Positions 52,303 to 61,954 of a DNA stretch of 64,000 nucleotides are shown one piece after another (within the stretch, counting starts at the first letter, position 1; the number at the start of each line of letters is the position of its first letter). A program made the position numbers and the translations under genes. The notes beneath the pieces were generated by a model, which did no database searches, was not told the DNA's origin, and saw only the letters and a program-made list of their open reading frames with translations. Source of the DNA: Yarrowia lipolytica (Eukaryota > Ascomycota > Dipodascomycetes > Dipodascales); contig NC_090771.1 in assembly GCF_001761485.1 (NCBI RefSeq), positions 868,001 through 932,000 of the forward strand, written 5' to 3'.

Positions 52303-53182
52303 CTTGTGACGTCACCAACTGCTCCCTTTCACGGCCGTGTACTACTTGTAAGAAGTCGCACAAATGCAAGTCGCACAAGTGGCGTATATGATGTGAGATA
52401 GCAGACGATACACCCACTGGTGCGGTCCTCGTACCAAATGTGAACGCCATGGAGGCCAAAAGTGGCACACAACCAGAAACAAGGACACAAACGTGGTGAA
52501 AGAAGCCAATTGGCCTGATCCCGGGGCGCAATCCGATCCCCGACACCGATCCACGCGGTGTAGGTTAGCAACACTGGCTCCATGGCAGCAGCTCGCCTAC
52601 CCAACCCTGGTCGTTCACTTTTGGCCCTTGTCACCATGTGTGCTTACATTTGCTAAAGGTAAACCGTATGATTCGGCTATCAGATAACACCAGCAGACGA
52701 AGGGGTGGGAGAGCGGGCCCAAGCGTGGCGTTGCCACGGGAATAGGAGAGAGAGCGGCAAAAAGAGCGGCCACCAAAGAGTCTTTTTCAAACACTGGTCC
52801 GGTGCCCACTTTTGGCATTGATACGGAGAACCAACAAGTGTGCGTCAGAAGGAGATTGTTGCCAAAAAAAACGCCCCGGAAACCAATCTGACTCAAGCGG
52901 TAGCTACACCTCATCGCCAACCGGCCTAGTCTCACCTAGACGATTGCTACTGGTCGGGAAAAAGCACACACAGTCCGATATGGTTGAGGGACATAAATGA
53001 CCACCAGGGCCCTGTCGGACAAAAATGAACGCCGTCCGTCTCCCAAAACTCTCCAAACTCTGTCGCTCTACCTCCAATATGCCTCCAATGCTGCATTCTC
53101 AAACACTATACACCCTGACCAGATGGGAATCATGACGTCACAAACCGTAGTCCGAATCCGAGCAAGACCATGTTCCGGTCAG

Positions 53183-53190
53183 TATATAAA
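53183..53190 (+). promoter_or_regulatory. TATA box of the aldo-keto reductase
   Basis: TATATAAA 64-71 bases upstream of the ATG at 53254. It lies downstream of an in-frame ATG at 53170, which is why the later ATG is the start. Confidence 0.7.
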
Positions 53191-53253
53191 CGGGGGCGAA
53201 TCCTGTCCAAAATCCCCATCAAACAACACATCCAGATCACCCACAAACACACA

Positions 53254-54183
53254 ATGACTTCTCTCGACTTTACTCTCAACAACGGCAAGACCATCCCTGC
53301 CATCGGTCTTGGAACCTGGAAGTCCACCACCGAGGAGGTGGCTGGCGCCGTCGAGTGCGCCCTCACCGAGGGAGGCTACCGACACATTGACACCGCCTTC
53401 AACTACCGAAACGAAGACGCCGTCGGACTCGGAATCAAGCGAGCCATGGAGAAGGGTGTCAAGCGAGAAGACATCTTCGTCACCACCAAGATCTGGGTCA
53501 CCTACCACGACCGAGTCGAGGAGAACCTCGACATGTCTCTGGAGCGACTGGGTCTTGACTACGTCGACATGCTCCTCATCCACTGGCCCGTTCCCCTCAA
53601 CCCTAACGGTAACGACCCCGTCTACCCCCTGCGACCCGATGGCTCTCGAGACATTGACGAGTCCGGCTCCCAGCCCAAGACCTGGAAGCAGATGGAGGCT
53701 GTTCTGAAGACCGGCAAGACCAAGTCTATCGGTGTCTCCAACTTCTCCATCCCTTACCTCGAGGAGCTGCTCAAGGAGGCCGAGGTTGTCCCCGCCGTCA
53801 ACCAGGTCGAGCTCCACCCTCTGCTGCCCCAGCTCGAGCTCATGGAATTCTGCAAGAAGAACAACATTGTCATGACCGCCTTCTCTCCCTTTGGCTCTGT
53901 CGGTGGCCCTCTGCTCAAGAACGAGCTCGTCGTCTCTCTGGCCGACAAGTACAACACCTCTCCCGGAGGAATCCTCACCTCCTACCACATTGGTAACGGC
54001 ACCGTGGTCATCCCCAAGTCTGTCACCAACTCTCGAATCGTCGAGAACGGAAAGTCCGCCGTCACCCTGTCCCAGGAGGACCTCAAGGCTCTGAACGACC
54101 TCCACAAGACCGAGGGTATCCACCGAACCTCCAAGCCCAAGTGGGGTGTTGACCTCGGATTCCCCGACTTTGACTTCTGCTAA
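53254..54183 (+). CDS. aldo-keto reductase (GCY1/YPR1-like, NADPH-dependent)
   Basis: Cytosolic carbonyl reductase of the AKR3 type; substrates may include glyceraldehyde, erythrose, glycerol-related polyols and stress-derived aldehydes. From the ATG at 53254 the protein has 309 residues. The catalytic tetrad is intact: Asp46 (HIDTAFNY), Tyr51, Lys79 (TTKIW) and His110 (LLIHWP). The barrel motifs LGTWKS, IGVSNFS, NQVELHPLLPQ and the NADPH loop VVIPKSVTNSRI are present. Codon bias is very strong, suggesting high expression. A gene-long open frame on the other strand is a by-product of that bias. Several paralogues exist in Yarrowia, some described as erythrose reductases; the exact one is not decided here. 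Confidence 0.93.
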   Translation: MTSLDFTLNNGKTIPAIGLGTWKSTTEEVAGAVECALTEGGYRHIDTAFNYRNEDAVGLGIKRAMEKGVKREDIFVTTKIWVTYHDRVEENLDMSLERLGLDYVDMLLIHWPVPLNPNGNDPVYPLRPDGSRDIDESGSQPKTWKQMEAVLKTGKTKSIGVSNFSIPYLEELLKEAEVVPAVNQVELHPLLPQLELMEFCKKNNIVMTAFSPFGSVGGPLLKNELVVSLADKYNTSPGGILTSYHIGNGTVVIPKSVTNSRIVENGKSAVTLSQEDLKALNDLHKTEGIHRTSKPKWGVDLGFPDFDFC

Positions 54184-55695
54184 ACAGCTTGGTGAACCAT
54201 ATTTATAGACATAGACATAGAAGAGATTGATTGATTGATGAGACCAGTGAAAGTATGAGTAAGAGTACAGTGGCCGTAGCGGTAGATGTGTAACTCTGAG
54301 TACAAAGCTCGTAGCAGTAGATTGTAACTCCGGAGAAATTTGCCATCATTTTGATATCAAAAAGGACCTTCGGAGATAGCTGTCAAAAATATAATGAAAA
54401 ATTAAAAAATTAAAAAACAAAAACAAAACAAAGAATTTTTTCCACCCTACAGCTTATCTCTTTGTTGATAAGGATTAAGGTTTTGGATATATTATTTTTA
54501 GTGGCGCTAAATCGGACCATGCAACAGACTGAAGTACAAAATACTGTAGAACGTTAGAGAAAAGCGCAGTGGCTGTACAAGTAGCGGTACGGGTACATAA
54601 ATTTCATTTATTTAGTATATTTAAACGTTTTTGCTAGTAACTGTTAGTCAGCAACAGACTTGCCGACGCCGCTGTGTCGGGTCGCTGGTTCGAAGAGAGC
54701 TTGTATCGGTACAGCTCTTTAACGTTTTTATCCGTTACATAATCACTTTGGGGCACGTGATCCATGTTCTTAACCAACGAAGGTGCGATGGAGCAATGAA
54801 TGGAAGGCCGGTAAGCCCACAATGTCGAATAACGGCCGACACTGTTGAATGAGCAGCTCTTGCAGATATAATTGCTCAGAGCGTACCAAGGGACTCCTAG
54901 TCAAGACTGTAGGAGAGCTCAGAGTAGCCTCCGTAGCCAAGGCATCGAGAGTACTGTACCTTTAGAAGGACACTGAGGTTCACCATGGGGGTGAGAAGAG
55001 ATGGCCTTGGGAATATTAGAGTCGGACACGGTAATGGGTTATCTATGTCTCTCTTACTGTTTATCTCTGACTGTTCTGCATACAGTACTCTCATAGTCAT
55101 AGATCCATCTCCATTCATTCCATATCTAACAGCTGAGACGGAAGGGGTTCGTAGAGGTTCGGTAGAGGTTCGGTAGAGGTTTGTTAGAGGTTCGTTGGAT
55201 CATTTTGAAGTTGTCCAGTGACAATGCCAGCCGAGGCATTGACCAGGATTTACTCGTCTGGAGCCTCGGTTCGGCATGTTCCGCGAACCACGTTCCAAGA
55301 CTACTTGTAGTCAGATGGCAGAAACAGAAGTTCCGGGACAATTGCGTGTTTCTTGTGGTATATGGGTTTCGCTACGCGTCATGAGAGGACTTGGTAGGGT
55401 TTGGTTATGAACTGGGGAAGACCGAGGAGTTCAGGAAGCGGAAGATGGATGTAGTTTGGACCGGTTTCTACTGTTTGCCGTCTCATTGCGCACCATTTAG
55501 TAAGGGCGAGGGTAGACCTGCTAAGTTGGCACAAGGCACGAAACATATGGCCAAGAACAAAAATTGAAATTATAAAAATATAAAAATATAAAAATATAAA
55601 CAAAATATTAAAAAAATATTAAAAAAGAACACATGGCAAAAAACACATGGGCAAAAACACATGGCAAAAACAGCCCGATAACTACGCTCGTGGGC
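54184..55695. other. intergenic, no protein gene seen
   Basis: 1.5 kb with A-runs near 54390-54435 and 55560-55630, GTAC words near 54530-54600 and a 12-13-base GAGGTTCGGTA repeat at 55148-55197. No open frame shows a recognisable motif. Confidence 0.55.
55148..55197. repeat. GAGGTTCGGTA tandem repeat
   Basis: Four imperfect copies of a 12-13-base unit (GTAGAGGTTCG, GGTAGAGGTTCG, GTTAGAGGTTCG). Confidence 0.8.
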
Positions 55696-55700
55696 AAAAA
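55696..55700 (-). terminator. Pol III T-run terminator of the tRNA-5S transcript
   Basis: Five T residues on the minus strand directly at the 3' end of the 5S rRNA; no T-run of four or more lies between the tRNA and the 5S gene. Confidence 0.8.
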
Positions 55701-55819
55701 GATTGCAGCACCTAGGATTCTCGTATGGTCTCCCACTACAATACTAACTAGGCTCTCTGGTGCTTGACTATGGCTGATCGAACGGGAAGCCGTATTTTCA
55801 CCAGGATATGGCCGCAACC
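55700..55819 (-). rRNA. 5S rRNA, 120 nt
   Basis: On the minus strand the gene starts GGTTGCGGCCATATC and contains the internal control region words GATCAGCC, AGTTAGTATTGTAGTGGG and GGGAGACCAT, ending GGTGCTGCAATCT before a T5 run. The length is exactly that expected for a fungal 5S rRNA. It lies 7 bases downstream of tRNA-Thr in the same sense, so it is probably transcribed from the tRNA's Pol III promoter as a dicistronic RNA, as established for Yarrowia. There is no rDNA around it. Confidence 0.95.
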
Positions 55820-55826
55820 GAAGGAG

Positions 55827-55898
55827 TGCCTTCGACCAGATTTGAACTGATGATCTCAGCATTACTAGTGCTGCGCCTTACCACTTGGCCACGAAGGC
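55827..55898 (-). tRNA. tRNA-Thr(AGT)
   Basis: 72-nt cloverleaf on the minus strand: acceptor GCCTTCG paired with CGAAGGC plus discriminator A, A box TGGCCAAGTGG, anticodon arm CAGCA-CTAGTAA-TGCTG with anticodon AGT, T arm ATCAG-TTCAAAT-CTGGT. No intron. The gap to the 5S gene is 7 bases. The tRNA promoter elements are internal and probably also drive the 5S rRNA. Confidence 0.96.
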
Positions 55899-56910
55899 AA
55901 TTCGCTGGAAAGAAGGAAAACGTGGGTACTGCAATGTGAAATGTGGGAGAGAAAACCCGCGAAAACCCGCAAAAAACCACGTATCTTCGCTGTTTTGGCC
56001 TAGATCTGGGTCATACTGATCGGGTTTCACATATCAAAGTGTCCAATCCGGTCCTGGAGCGTCGCTACACTGTTTGGACAACACTAGATGCTGTCAGATC
56101 ACGTGTATCGGTCCCCGAAGACGCGTTTGGCCGTAAAAAACAACTGCAGAGGTGTATCAAAGACGCGTCTGAAATGCACGTTGTTTGAGTTTGTCAAAAA
56201 ATTAAACGAGAAGAAAGGGAGACATATGTAAATCATTTACCAGGTGTAAAGGTGGTTGATTGAAGAATGGGTAGTTATGAGTACCACTACAAGAATCTGG
56301 GTTACCTAACATACCACACGGCAGGATACACTAGTTCTTCACCGTATACTTGTATACCGCACTTCCAGTGACACACTGTCACTATACTTATACTGCACTT
56401 AGACTCGGGGGATCTGGTCAACTAACACCTACACGTAATAGTGAACGATTGAAATGTCTGACGTAATGTATTAACAAATTGATGCTCTTTCATAATACCT
56501 TAACAAATTGACCCTCTTCCAACTAAATACAACAATATCGTGTACAAATGCACCTGAACGACAGACGCAAGGAGAGGCGGCACCAGTACTAGTACAGCGC
56601 CTGTACCGCCATGCCAGAGATATAGAATTCAATATGAAATGGAAATCGAGTCCTGCTGAAGACCCTAACAAGCCATGAGAGACACACTCGACTCTGTCTA
56701 GCACAGTACAGTCTACCAATAAAACAATCATGTCCCCATACCACATCCAAGCAGGGATAACACGTTGCCTACGCACACAAACAAACACTCTCTCGATGAG
56801 ATACGGTCTCCTCCTACCTGCATATCCACACCTTTGCCAGACTATCTAACCAACACCCCTACCCTCCACGCGGTATATAATGAAACATGTTAGAAATCTA
56901 TATCCATATC
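55899..56910. other. intergenic, no gene seen
   Basis: 1 kb between the tRNA 5' side and the 3' end of EFG1. Mixed composition, no arrays, only short unsupported open frames. Confidence 0.6.
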
Positions 56911-57828
56911 CTACTCGGACTCGTCATCCTGGTCCTCTGAGTTCTCCTCAGACTCGGGCTTTCCCTCAGACTCGGCCTCAGACTCGTCGACAAACTCCTC
57001 GGAGTCAGACTCCTCCTCCTTTGTCTGCTTCTCGTCAGCAGTTCTCTTAATCTCCATCTGGGGCTCCCCAGAGTCATCAGAGTCATCGTCGTCGCTGTCG
57101 TCGTCGTCGTCGTCGTCTTCTTCATCTTCTTCATCATCATCACTCTCCTCCTCCTCAACCTTGGCCTTCTTGGGGGCCTTTTCCAAAAACTCGTCGTCCT
57201 CGTCGTCCCCCTTGACCTCCTCATCGGCGCCAGCCTCACGCTTCTTCTTGCTCTTCTTGGTGGTGGCAACCTGCTCGGCCCGCTCGAGATCCACGTCCAG
57301 CTCGCCGTTTTTGATCTGCTCGGCAAACTCCGCCCGCATCTTCTCACGCTGCTTGGACGACTCGGCAGTCTCATCCACAGCACCATTGGGATACAGAGAA
57401 ATGTACTTGATGTCGTTGGGGAAATGGATCGTGTAGGCCAGGTCGGCCATGTACTTGACCACCAGAGCCTCGGCGTCCTTCTTCTTGGCATCCGAATCGG
57501 CCTGCTCCACCAGCTTGCGAGCCTGCTTGACCTTTCGCGACGCCTTTTGCCGCTCAAAGAACCTAATCATCCGGTACTTTTCAACGTTCTTCTTGTTCTT
57601 TCGGTCGCCAATAATGTCCTCGGCCTGCACCTTGTACGCCGCCACCGCCCGCTCCAGCTCGATTCGCTTCTGCTCGTCCATAGGAACCGGCCGCTTGAGC
57701 ACCCGCTCCAGGTCTCTGATTCGCTTCATGATACGCGTCAGACCGTCGCCTGTCTTGGCTCCGCCCACCTCTCGCGGTCCTCGTCGCTTTCGGTTGTTTG
57801 TGTATCGTCTTTGTGTCGGAGGGGCCAT
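56911..57828 (-). CDS. EFG1: EFG1, 18S rRNA maturation factor
   Basis: Nucleolar small-subunit processome protein needed for early pre-18S rRNA processing (the rRNA-processing protein Efg1, not the Candida regulator of the same name). The first ATG is at 57828 (MAPPTQRRYTNNRKRRG); a frame extension to 57900 begins with TTG. Of 305 residues, the conserved part covers about 30-165: IMKRIRDLERVLKRPVP, KYRMIRFFERQKASRKVKQ and LAYTIHFPNDIKYISLYP match the EFG1 domain. The remainder is a KR-rich then strongly acidic D/E/S tail typical of nucleolar proteins. No intron. Confidence 0.9.
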   Translation of the reverse strand: MAPPTQRRYTNNRKRRGPREVGGAKTGDGLTRIMKRIRDLERVLKRPVPMDEQKRIELERAVAAYKVQAEDIIGDRKNKKNVEKYRMIRFFERQKASRKVKQARKLVEQADSDAKKKDAEALVVKYMADLAYTIHFPNDIKYISLYPNGAVDETAESSKQREKMRAEFAEQIKNGELDVDLERAEQVATTKKSKKKREAGADEEVKGDDEDDEFLEKAPKKAKVEEEESDDDEEDEEDDDDDDDSDDDDSDDSGEPQMEIKRTADEKQTKEEESDSEEFVDESEAESEGKPESEENSEDQDDESE

Positions 57829-58434
57829 GTTGTGCGCGGAACTCTGGTGCAACTTCAGTGCCCTACAAAAATATCCTTGTACAGTTCCCAGTGCATGCAA
57901 ATATTTTAAGGTTTGGGACCAATGGAGATAACGGAGTTAGCCCTTCATATCCGGACATTCCATGCAGACACACGCCTGTCCGGTGGCCAGGGGAACTCGA
58001 AAATGCAATACTATTATAGAAAAGCCTCGAAGACTCAGGGGTGCATCAACGAGGCGGCAGATGAGATGTTTGATCGGGGCGAATCCGCCATCTTGCCAAC
58101 CATGGAGATATCTACCTCCTTATTAGCCATACTACGACTCAGCAATTTTGCAAGTTTCACTCAGGCTAATTACTACTACAAGTAGTAGGTACAAGTACAT
58201 AGTTCACCGCACCCGCACTGAACTGTTAGGATTCCAGCTCTCCCACTCGTGGTAATTAGTTCCAATCCCACGGCCGCCAAACTGACTCAGACTCGAACTC
58301 AGACGCCACTAGACGTGGAATTAGACCGGGTCTAGAGGATAGAGCAGAGACATGGTTGGAGCAAGGAGGAAGACCCGTACATGTCAAAACAGAGTAGCAA
58401 CCAGAACGAAAGACGGAGGGAGGAGGGTCCACGT
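57829..58434. other. upstream region of EFG1
   Basis: 0.6 kb divergent region with GTAC words near 58173-58205. No gene seen. Confidence 0.55.
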
Positions 58435-58490
58435 GGGGGGGGGGGCGCGGGCGCGGCGCGGGGGGAAGACGTCACGTCTCGTCACGTGTC
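58435..58490 (+). promoter_or_regulatory. G-rich element with CRE and CACGTG sites before PFY1
   Basis: An 11-G run followed by GGG, GG and a G6 run alternating with CGC (58435-58465), then GACGTCACGT (CRE-like, 58469) and GTCACGTG (58481). It is about 200-250 bases upstream of the profilin ATG. Confidence 0.5.
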
Positions 58491-58686
58491 TACGACCCCC
58501 CCCTCCTCCAATTAATCACACCACAAACCCAAACCAATCCATCTTGTCTCCTTACTTGTTCACTCCCCCCCCAAGGTTACCCTACCGCCAGATCACGCAC
58601 GTCCAAGTGTACATATCTGTAGCTGCTCCTAACACGACATCTCATCTTATACTCACTACCAAACAACACACACAACACACGAAAAC

Positions 58687-59134
58687 ATGTCTTGGCAAGG
58701 TGAGCAGCTAACGGCACGCTGAGCGGGCGCAATTCGCTTCCCCCCCCCACAGCAACACTAACACAGCTTACGTTGACAACCTGGTTGGATCTGGCAAGGT
58801 CGATAAGGCCGCCATTTTCTCCCGAGCCGGTGACTCCGTCTGGTGCACCACCTCGGGCTTCTCCGTGGCCCCCGCCGAGGTCTTGGAGCTGGCCAAGGGC
58901 TTCGACGACCCCTCTCCTCTGCAGGCTGGCGGTCTGCACATTGCTGGCCAGAAGTACTTCCTTCTGCGAGCCGACGACCGATCCATCTACGGAAAGCACG
59001 AGCAGTCCGGCATTATCGCCGTGCGAACCGGCCAGGCCATCATTGTGGGCCACTACCCCGAGGGCGTGCAGCCCGGAGAGGCCACCAAGGTCGTTGAGGC
59101 TCTGGGAGATTATCTCATCAATGCTAACTATTAG
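58687..59134 (+). CDS. PFY1: PFY1, profilin
   Basis: Actin monomer-binding protein that promotes nucleotide exchange and feeds actin to formins. Exon 1 is 58687-58699 (13 bases, MSWQ plus one base), the intron is 58700-58766 (67 bases, GTGAGC to CACTAACACAG), and exon 2 is 58767-59134. The product has 126 residues, the standard profilin length. [20 protein letters not shown] is the typical N-terminus (Trp3 helps form the polyproline site), and the C-terminal helix [14 protein letters not shown] is also typical. Codon bias is strong. An earlier acceptor-like AG follows a C9 run at 58741, but it lacks a branch site. Confidence 0.96.
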
Positions 59135-59691
59135 TGAATGATATTGAATGATTGGAAGTGACGACTGACGACATGTGGAGGGTGGGACATGCGAGCGGGA
59201 GGACAGGCGACAGTTGCAATTGAACCTGCAGAAATGATCCAGACTCCATACAGTTGACATCTGGTCCCGCTTGTCCTCTTCACGTCACGTGTCCTTTGTA
59301 GGAGAGGTGACGTTGTAGTCACTGTATTACAGTACATACAGTGCAATACAGGTACAATTGTACTGGTACTTGTAACTAACAGTACCGTGTAATGTAATTG
59401 CTGGTCGTAGCACACCGGCCCCCTTCACGTGACCATCTCCGTTTCCAATGCTCTTCCCCATCCGCGTAGTGCTCGATTGCCACTGCGCAAGGTAGTAATT
59501 AACTCAATTGGCGATGACGAGATCAGCAACGGAATTTGGAGAGGGTAATATGGAGATAATATCTACGTCATAATAAGAGATCCAAGGCAAACGACACCGG
59601 CCTCTACGAACAAGCACCATATCTATACATCTATGCAACTACTTGACCTGGATCCACCCAATACCCCGTATACCGAGTCCGGTATGGCAAC
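59135..59691. other. intergenic between convergent PFY1 and GOT1
   Basis: GTAC-rich words at 59320-59395, CACGTGT at 59285 and CACGTGACC at 59426. No gene seen. Confidence 0.6.
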
Positions 59692-60694
59692 TTAGACGGG
59701 GAGAATTCGGACTCCAGCAAGTCGGTCAATGACGGGAGCCACGGCGGGGTGGCGGAGAATAGGCCCAATGACGGGCATGGACCGTAGAAACGCGACAATG
59801 ACGGCGAAAAAGTCGCCAAATAGCGCCAGAATGCCCACCAGCTCGATAGCAAAGCCAATGAAGGGCCGTTTGATGAGAATGAGGAAAATTCCCAGCCCAA
59901 ACGCTATCGATCCTCGCAGCTTCTGGCGTCTCGCAAAGAACGCCAGCGTTTTCTGGGGTCCGATCAGCAGGGTGATTCCGATCAGAAAGAGAATCTGGGT
60001 TAGTCATGGGTGTAGAGGATGGGGGAGCTTGTCTCTACAGTAGCGCATGGTAACTGGAGATCCAGAGATGGGATCCAGAGTGTGAGAGCCAGATCCAGCT
60101 TGAGAGTGTCAAGAGTATTTGGAGATCAAGAGCTAGAGACTACCTGGATCCACAGAGCTGGAGATCCAGAACTTGTCTCAAGATGACCCGGTCCATAGCT
60201 TGAATCGGCACTCTCAGCATGGATCACTGTAACCAAAATCCACTATACTTACGTTTCCAAACGCCATAAGAGCGGAATCGAAGAAGGTCATGATTCCCAG
60301 AAAGATGAAGAAGATGCCTTTGTTAGTGTATTCAAAACGGTGTGGAGATCACGTTGTATATCGACTGACGAATGTGTCGTAGATCGAGTGAGTCGTAGAT
60401 CGAGTGTCCCAACATAGGTCGAGTGCTTCAGTCGTAGATTGTGTGTCTGTGTGCGTGTTATGGTTCCATCCCTTTTCCAGTCTCATATCTCGTATCTCGC
60501 CCGCGTCACACGTTTCTGTCGTTTCACTGCACCGCGTAACGCGTCTCATCACCTCATCACCTCATCACTCACCTCCAGCCGTGAAGGCCGCGCCATATTC
60601 TGTGTTAATTCCTGTTCGAGTCGCCTCGATGCACCACCGGCACCGTCCATCCTCCCCGTCCTTCGGCATACTCACTTTGCATGTCGCTGAACAT
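59692..60694 (-). CDS. GOT1: GOT1, Golgi/ER transport membrane protein (four exons)
   Basis: Small four-helix membrane protein of early Golgi and ER vesicles, linked to COPII vesicle fusion. Exons (minus strand): 60676-60694 (19 bases), 60573-60599 (27), 60253-60317 (65), 59692-59994 (303). Introns are 76, 255 and 258 bases with GTGAGT, GTGAGT, GTAAGT donors and TTAACACAG, CTAACAAAG, CTAACCCAG acceptors. The product has 137 residues (yeast Got1 138) and aligns along its whole length: [68 protein letters not shown] and LAGVRILPV at the end. Four hydrophobic helices are seen. The two first exons are very small and easily missed. Confidence 0.95.
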
Positions 60695-61954
60695 TGTGTT
60701 GGTGGTATTTTTTTCTGGTGCCAAAATGTGTGAGATAAGATCACAAGTCCAAAATTCAAAAAGTCGGGTGGGATGACAGTGCGCACCAGCGTCAGGCGAT
60801 GATGGTTCCCGGTGACACAATGCACGTGGTAATGGGCAAATAAAGGAGAAGATGTGGGAGAAGAAGGTGGCAGAAGGTCACAGGAGATATATATGACGTG
60901 TCACAAGCACAGCTACAGCTACAGTACCAACTACAGTATGTACGTATCGTGCAAGCATCGTATAACGATCATCATACTCTCCCACAGTGTATAAATAGCA
61001 CGACTCTTGCACAGCCTTACCCCCATCAATTATCATTACAAGCTACTGTGAGGTCCACCTGCCAGACGTTGTTCAAGCTTAAAAGCCGTCTGTCAAGTGG
61101 ATCATTGCGAGCGCGAATGTGAGAGAGTGGGCGGATGTGTACCGTGTTTCGAGCTTTTTTAGTCGCGAAGGACCCGGAAGGGAATGAGAGAGGAAGGGAA
61201 TGAGAGGGGGAGGGATGGGAAACACACACAAATGGATTTAATTGGTATATTTTGGTTGGATTGGGTGGATTTGGGTGGGTGTGTGACAACCTGTGATGGT
61301 CAGACCATGCCTGAGCTGTTGATAGGGGATGGCATGTAGAGTGAAAAATGAAAAATGAAAATGAAAAATGAAAATGAAAAATGAAAATGAAAAATGAAAA
61401 TGAAAAATGAAAATGAAAAATGAAAAATGAAAAATGAAAAATGAAAAAAAAAATTGAAAAAAAAATAATAAAAAAAGAAAGAAAAAGTGAGAGATATATA
61501 TATAATGAAAAAAACACCAACGTCAAGATGGAGAAGTGTTGAACCACCGGTACTGTACTTTACTGTACTTGTTGGATAGACACCTCGCATCACACCCAAT
61601 CCAGAAAGACCCTCAAGAGTCTGAAGTCTGCTGTTTCTGTTCATCTCTTTTCCTGAATGGCTGACCGTAGATCCTACACATACTTAACAATATTACTTAA
61701 CAGTAGCATTAGTATCCCAACTAATTATTAATAACTTCAACACGCTGAATATATCGGCGATAAAATAGCCGAAAGGGCCGATTTGCCCGCAAAACATCAC
61801 AAAAACCATCTCAGGCGGCCATTACTCTCTTTGTCTCTTGATTTTCCTACCATTATACACCCACAAGCATTGTACGATACCGTACTCGTACTGCAGTTAG
61901 TGCCCATCCATTGCGCATCATGTCTTTTCCATCACACTCATTCAACCAACCATA
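60695..61954. other. divergent region between GOT1 and IAH1
   Basis: 1.26 kb with GTAC words near 60905-60950 and 61545-61575, an A-rich array (listed), and AT-rich DNA toward IAH1. The 173- and 114-codon frames on the minus strand are reading through the array. No gene seen. Confidence 0.55.
61342..61458. repeat. ATGAAAA microsatellite-like array
   Basis: About 15 alternating copies of ATGAAAA and ATGAAA, passing into a plain A-run. Confidence 0.95.

Larger units (their letters stand above)
49425..53182. other. long gene-free stretch between LEO1 and the aldo-keto reductase
   Basis: 3.8 kb without a gene I can support. It holds five short tandem arrays (49543-49642, 50920-50996, 51189-51238 with repeated GGATTTCGGCCT, 51786-51860 pyrimidine tract, 52237-52302) and GTAC-rich words at 50000-50035, 50412-50490 and 51525-51570. 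Open frames of up to 207 codons are created by the arrays or start at non-ATG codons. Confidence 0.5.

Noticed and set aside
53170-53253. Upstream in-frame ATG of the aldo-keto reductase (28 extra residues)
   Set aside because: It precedes the TATA box, and the extra residues do not belong to the family; the ATG at 53254 gives the standard N-terminus.
53179-54123. 314-codon open frame on the minus strand opposite the aldo-keto reductase
   Set aside because: It mirrors the strong C/G third-base bias of the sense gene (V, L, G and D-rich) and has no motif or promoter.
61026-61644. Phe/Ile-rich minus-strand frames near the ATGAAAA array
   Set aside because: Low-complexity translation of the microsatellite (FHFSFSFFIF type).
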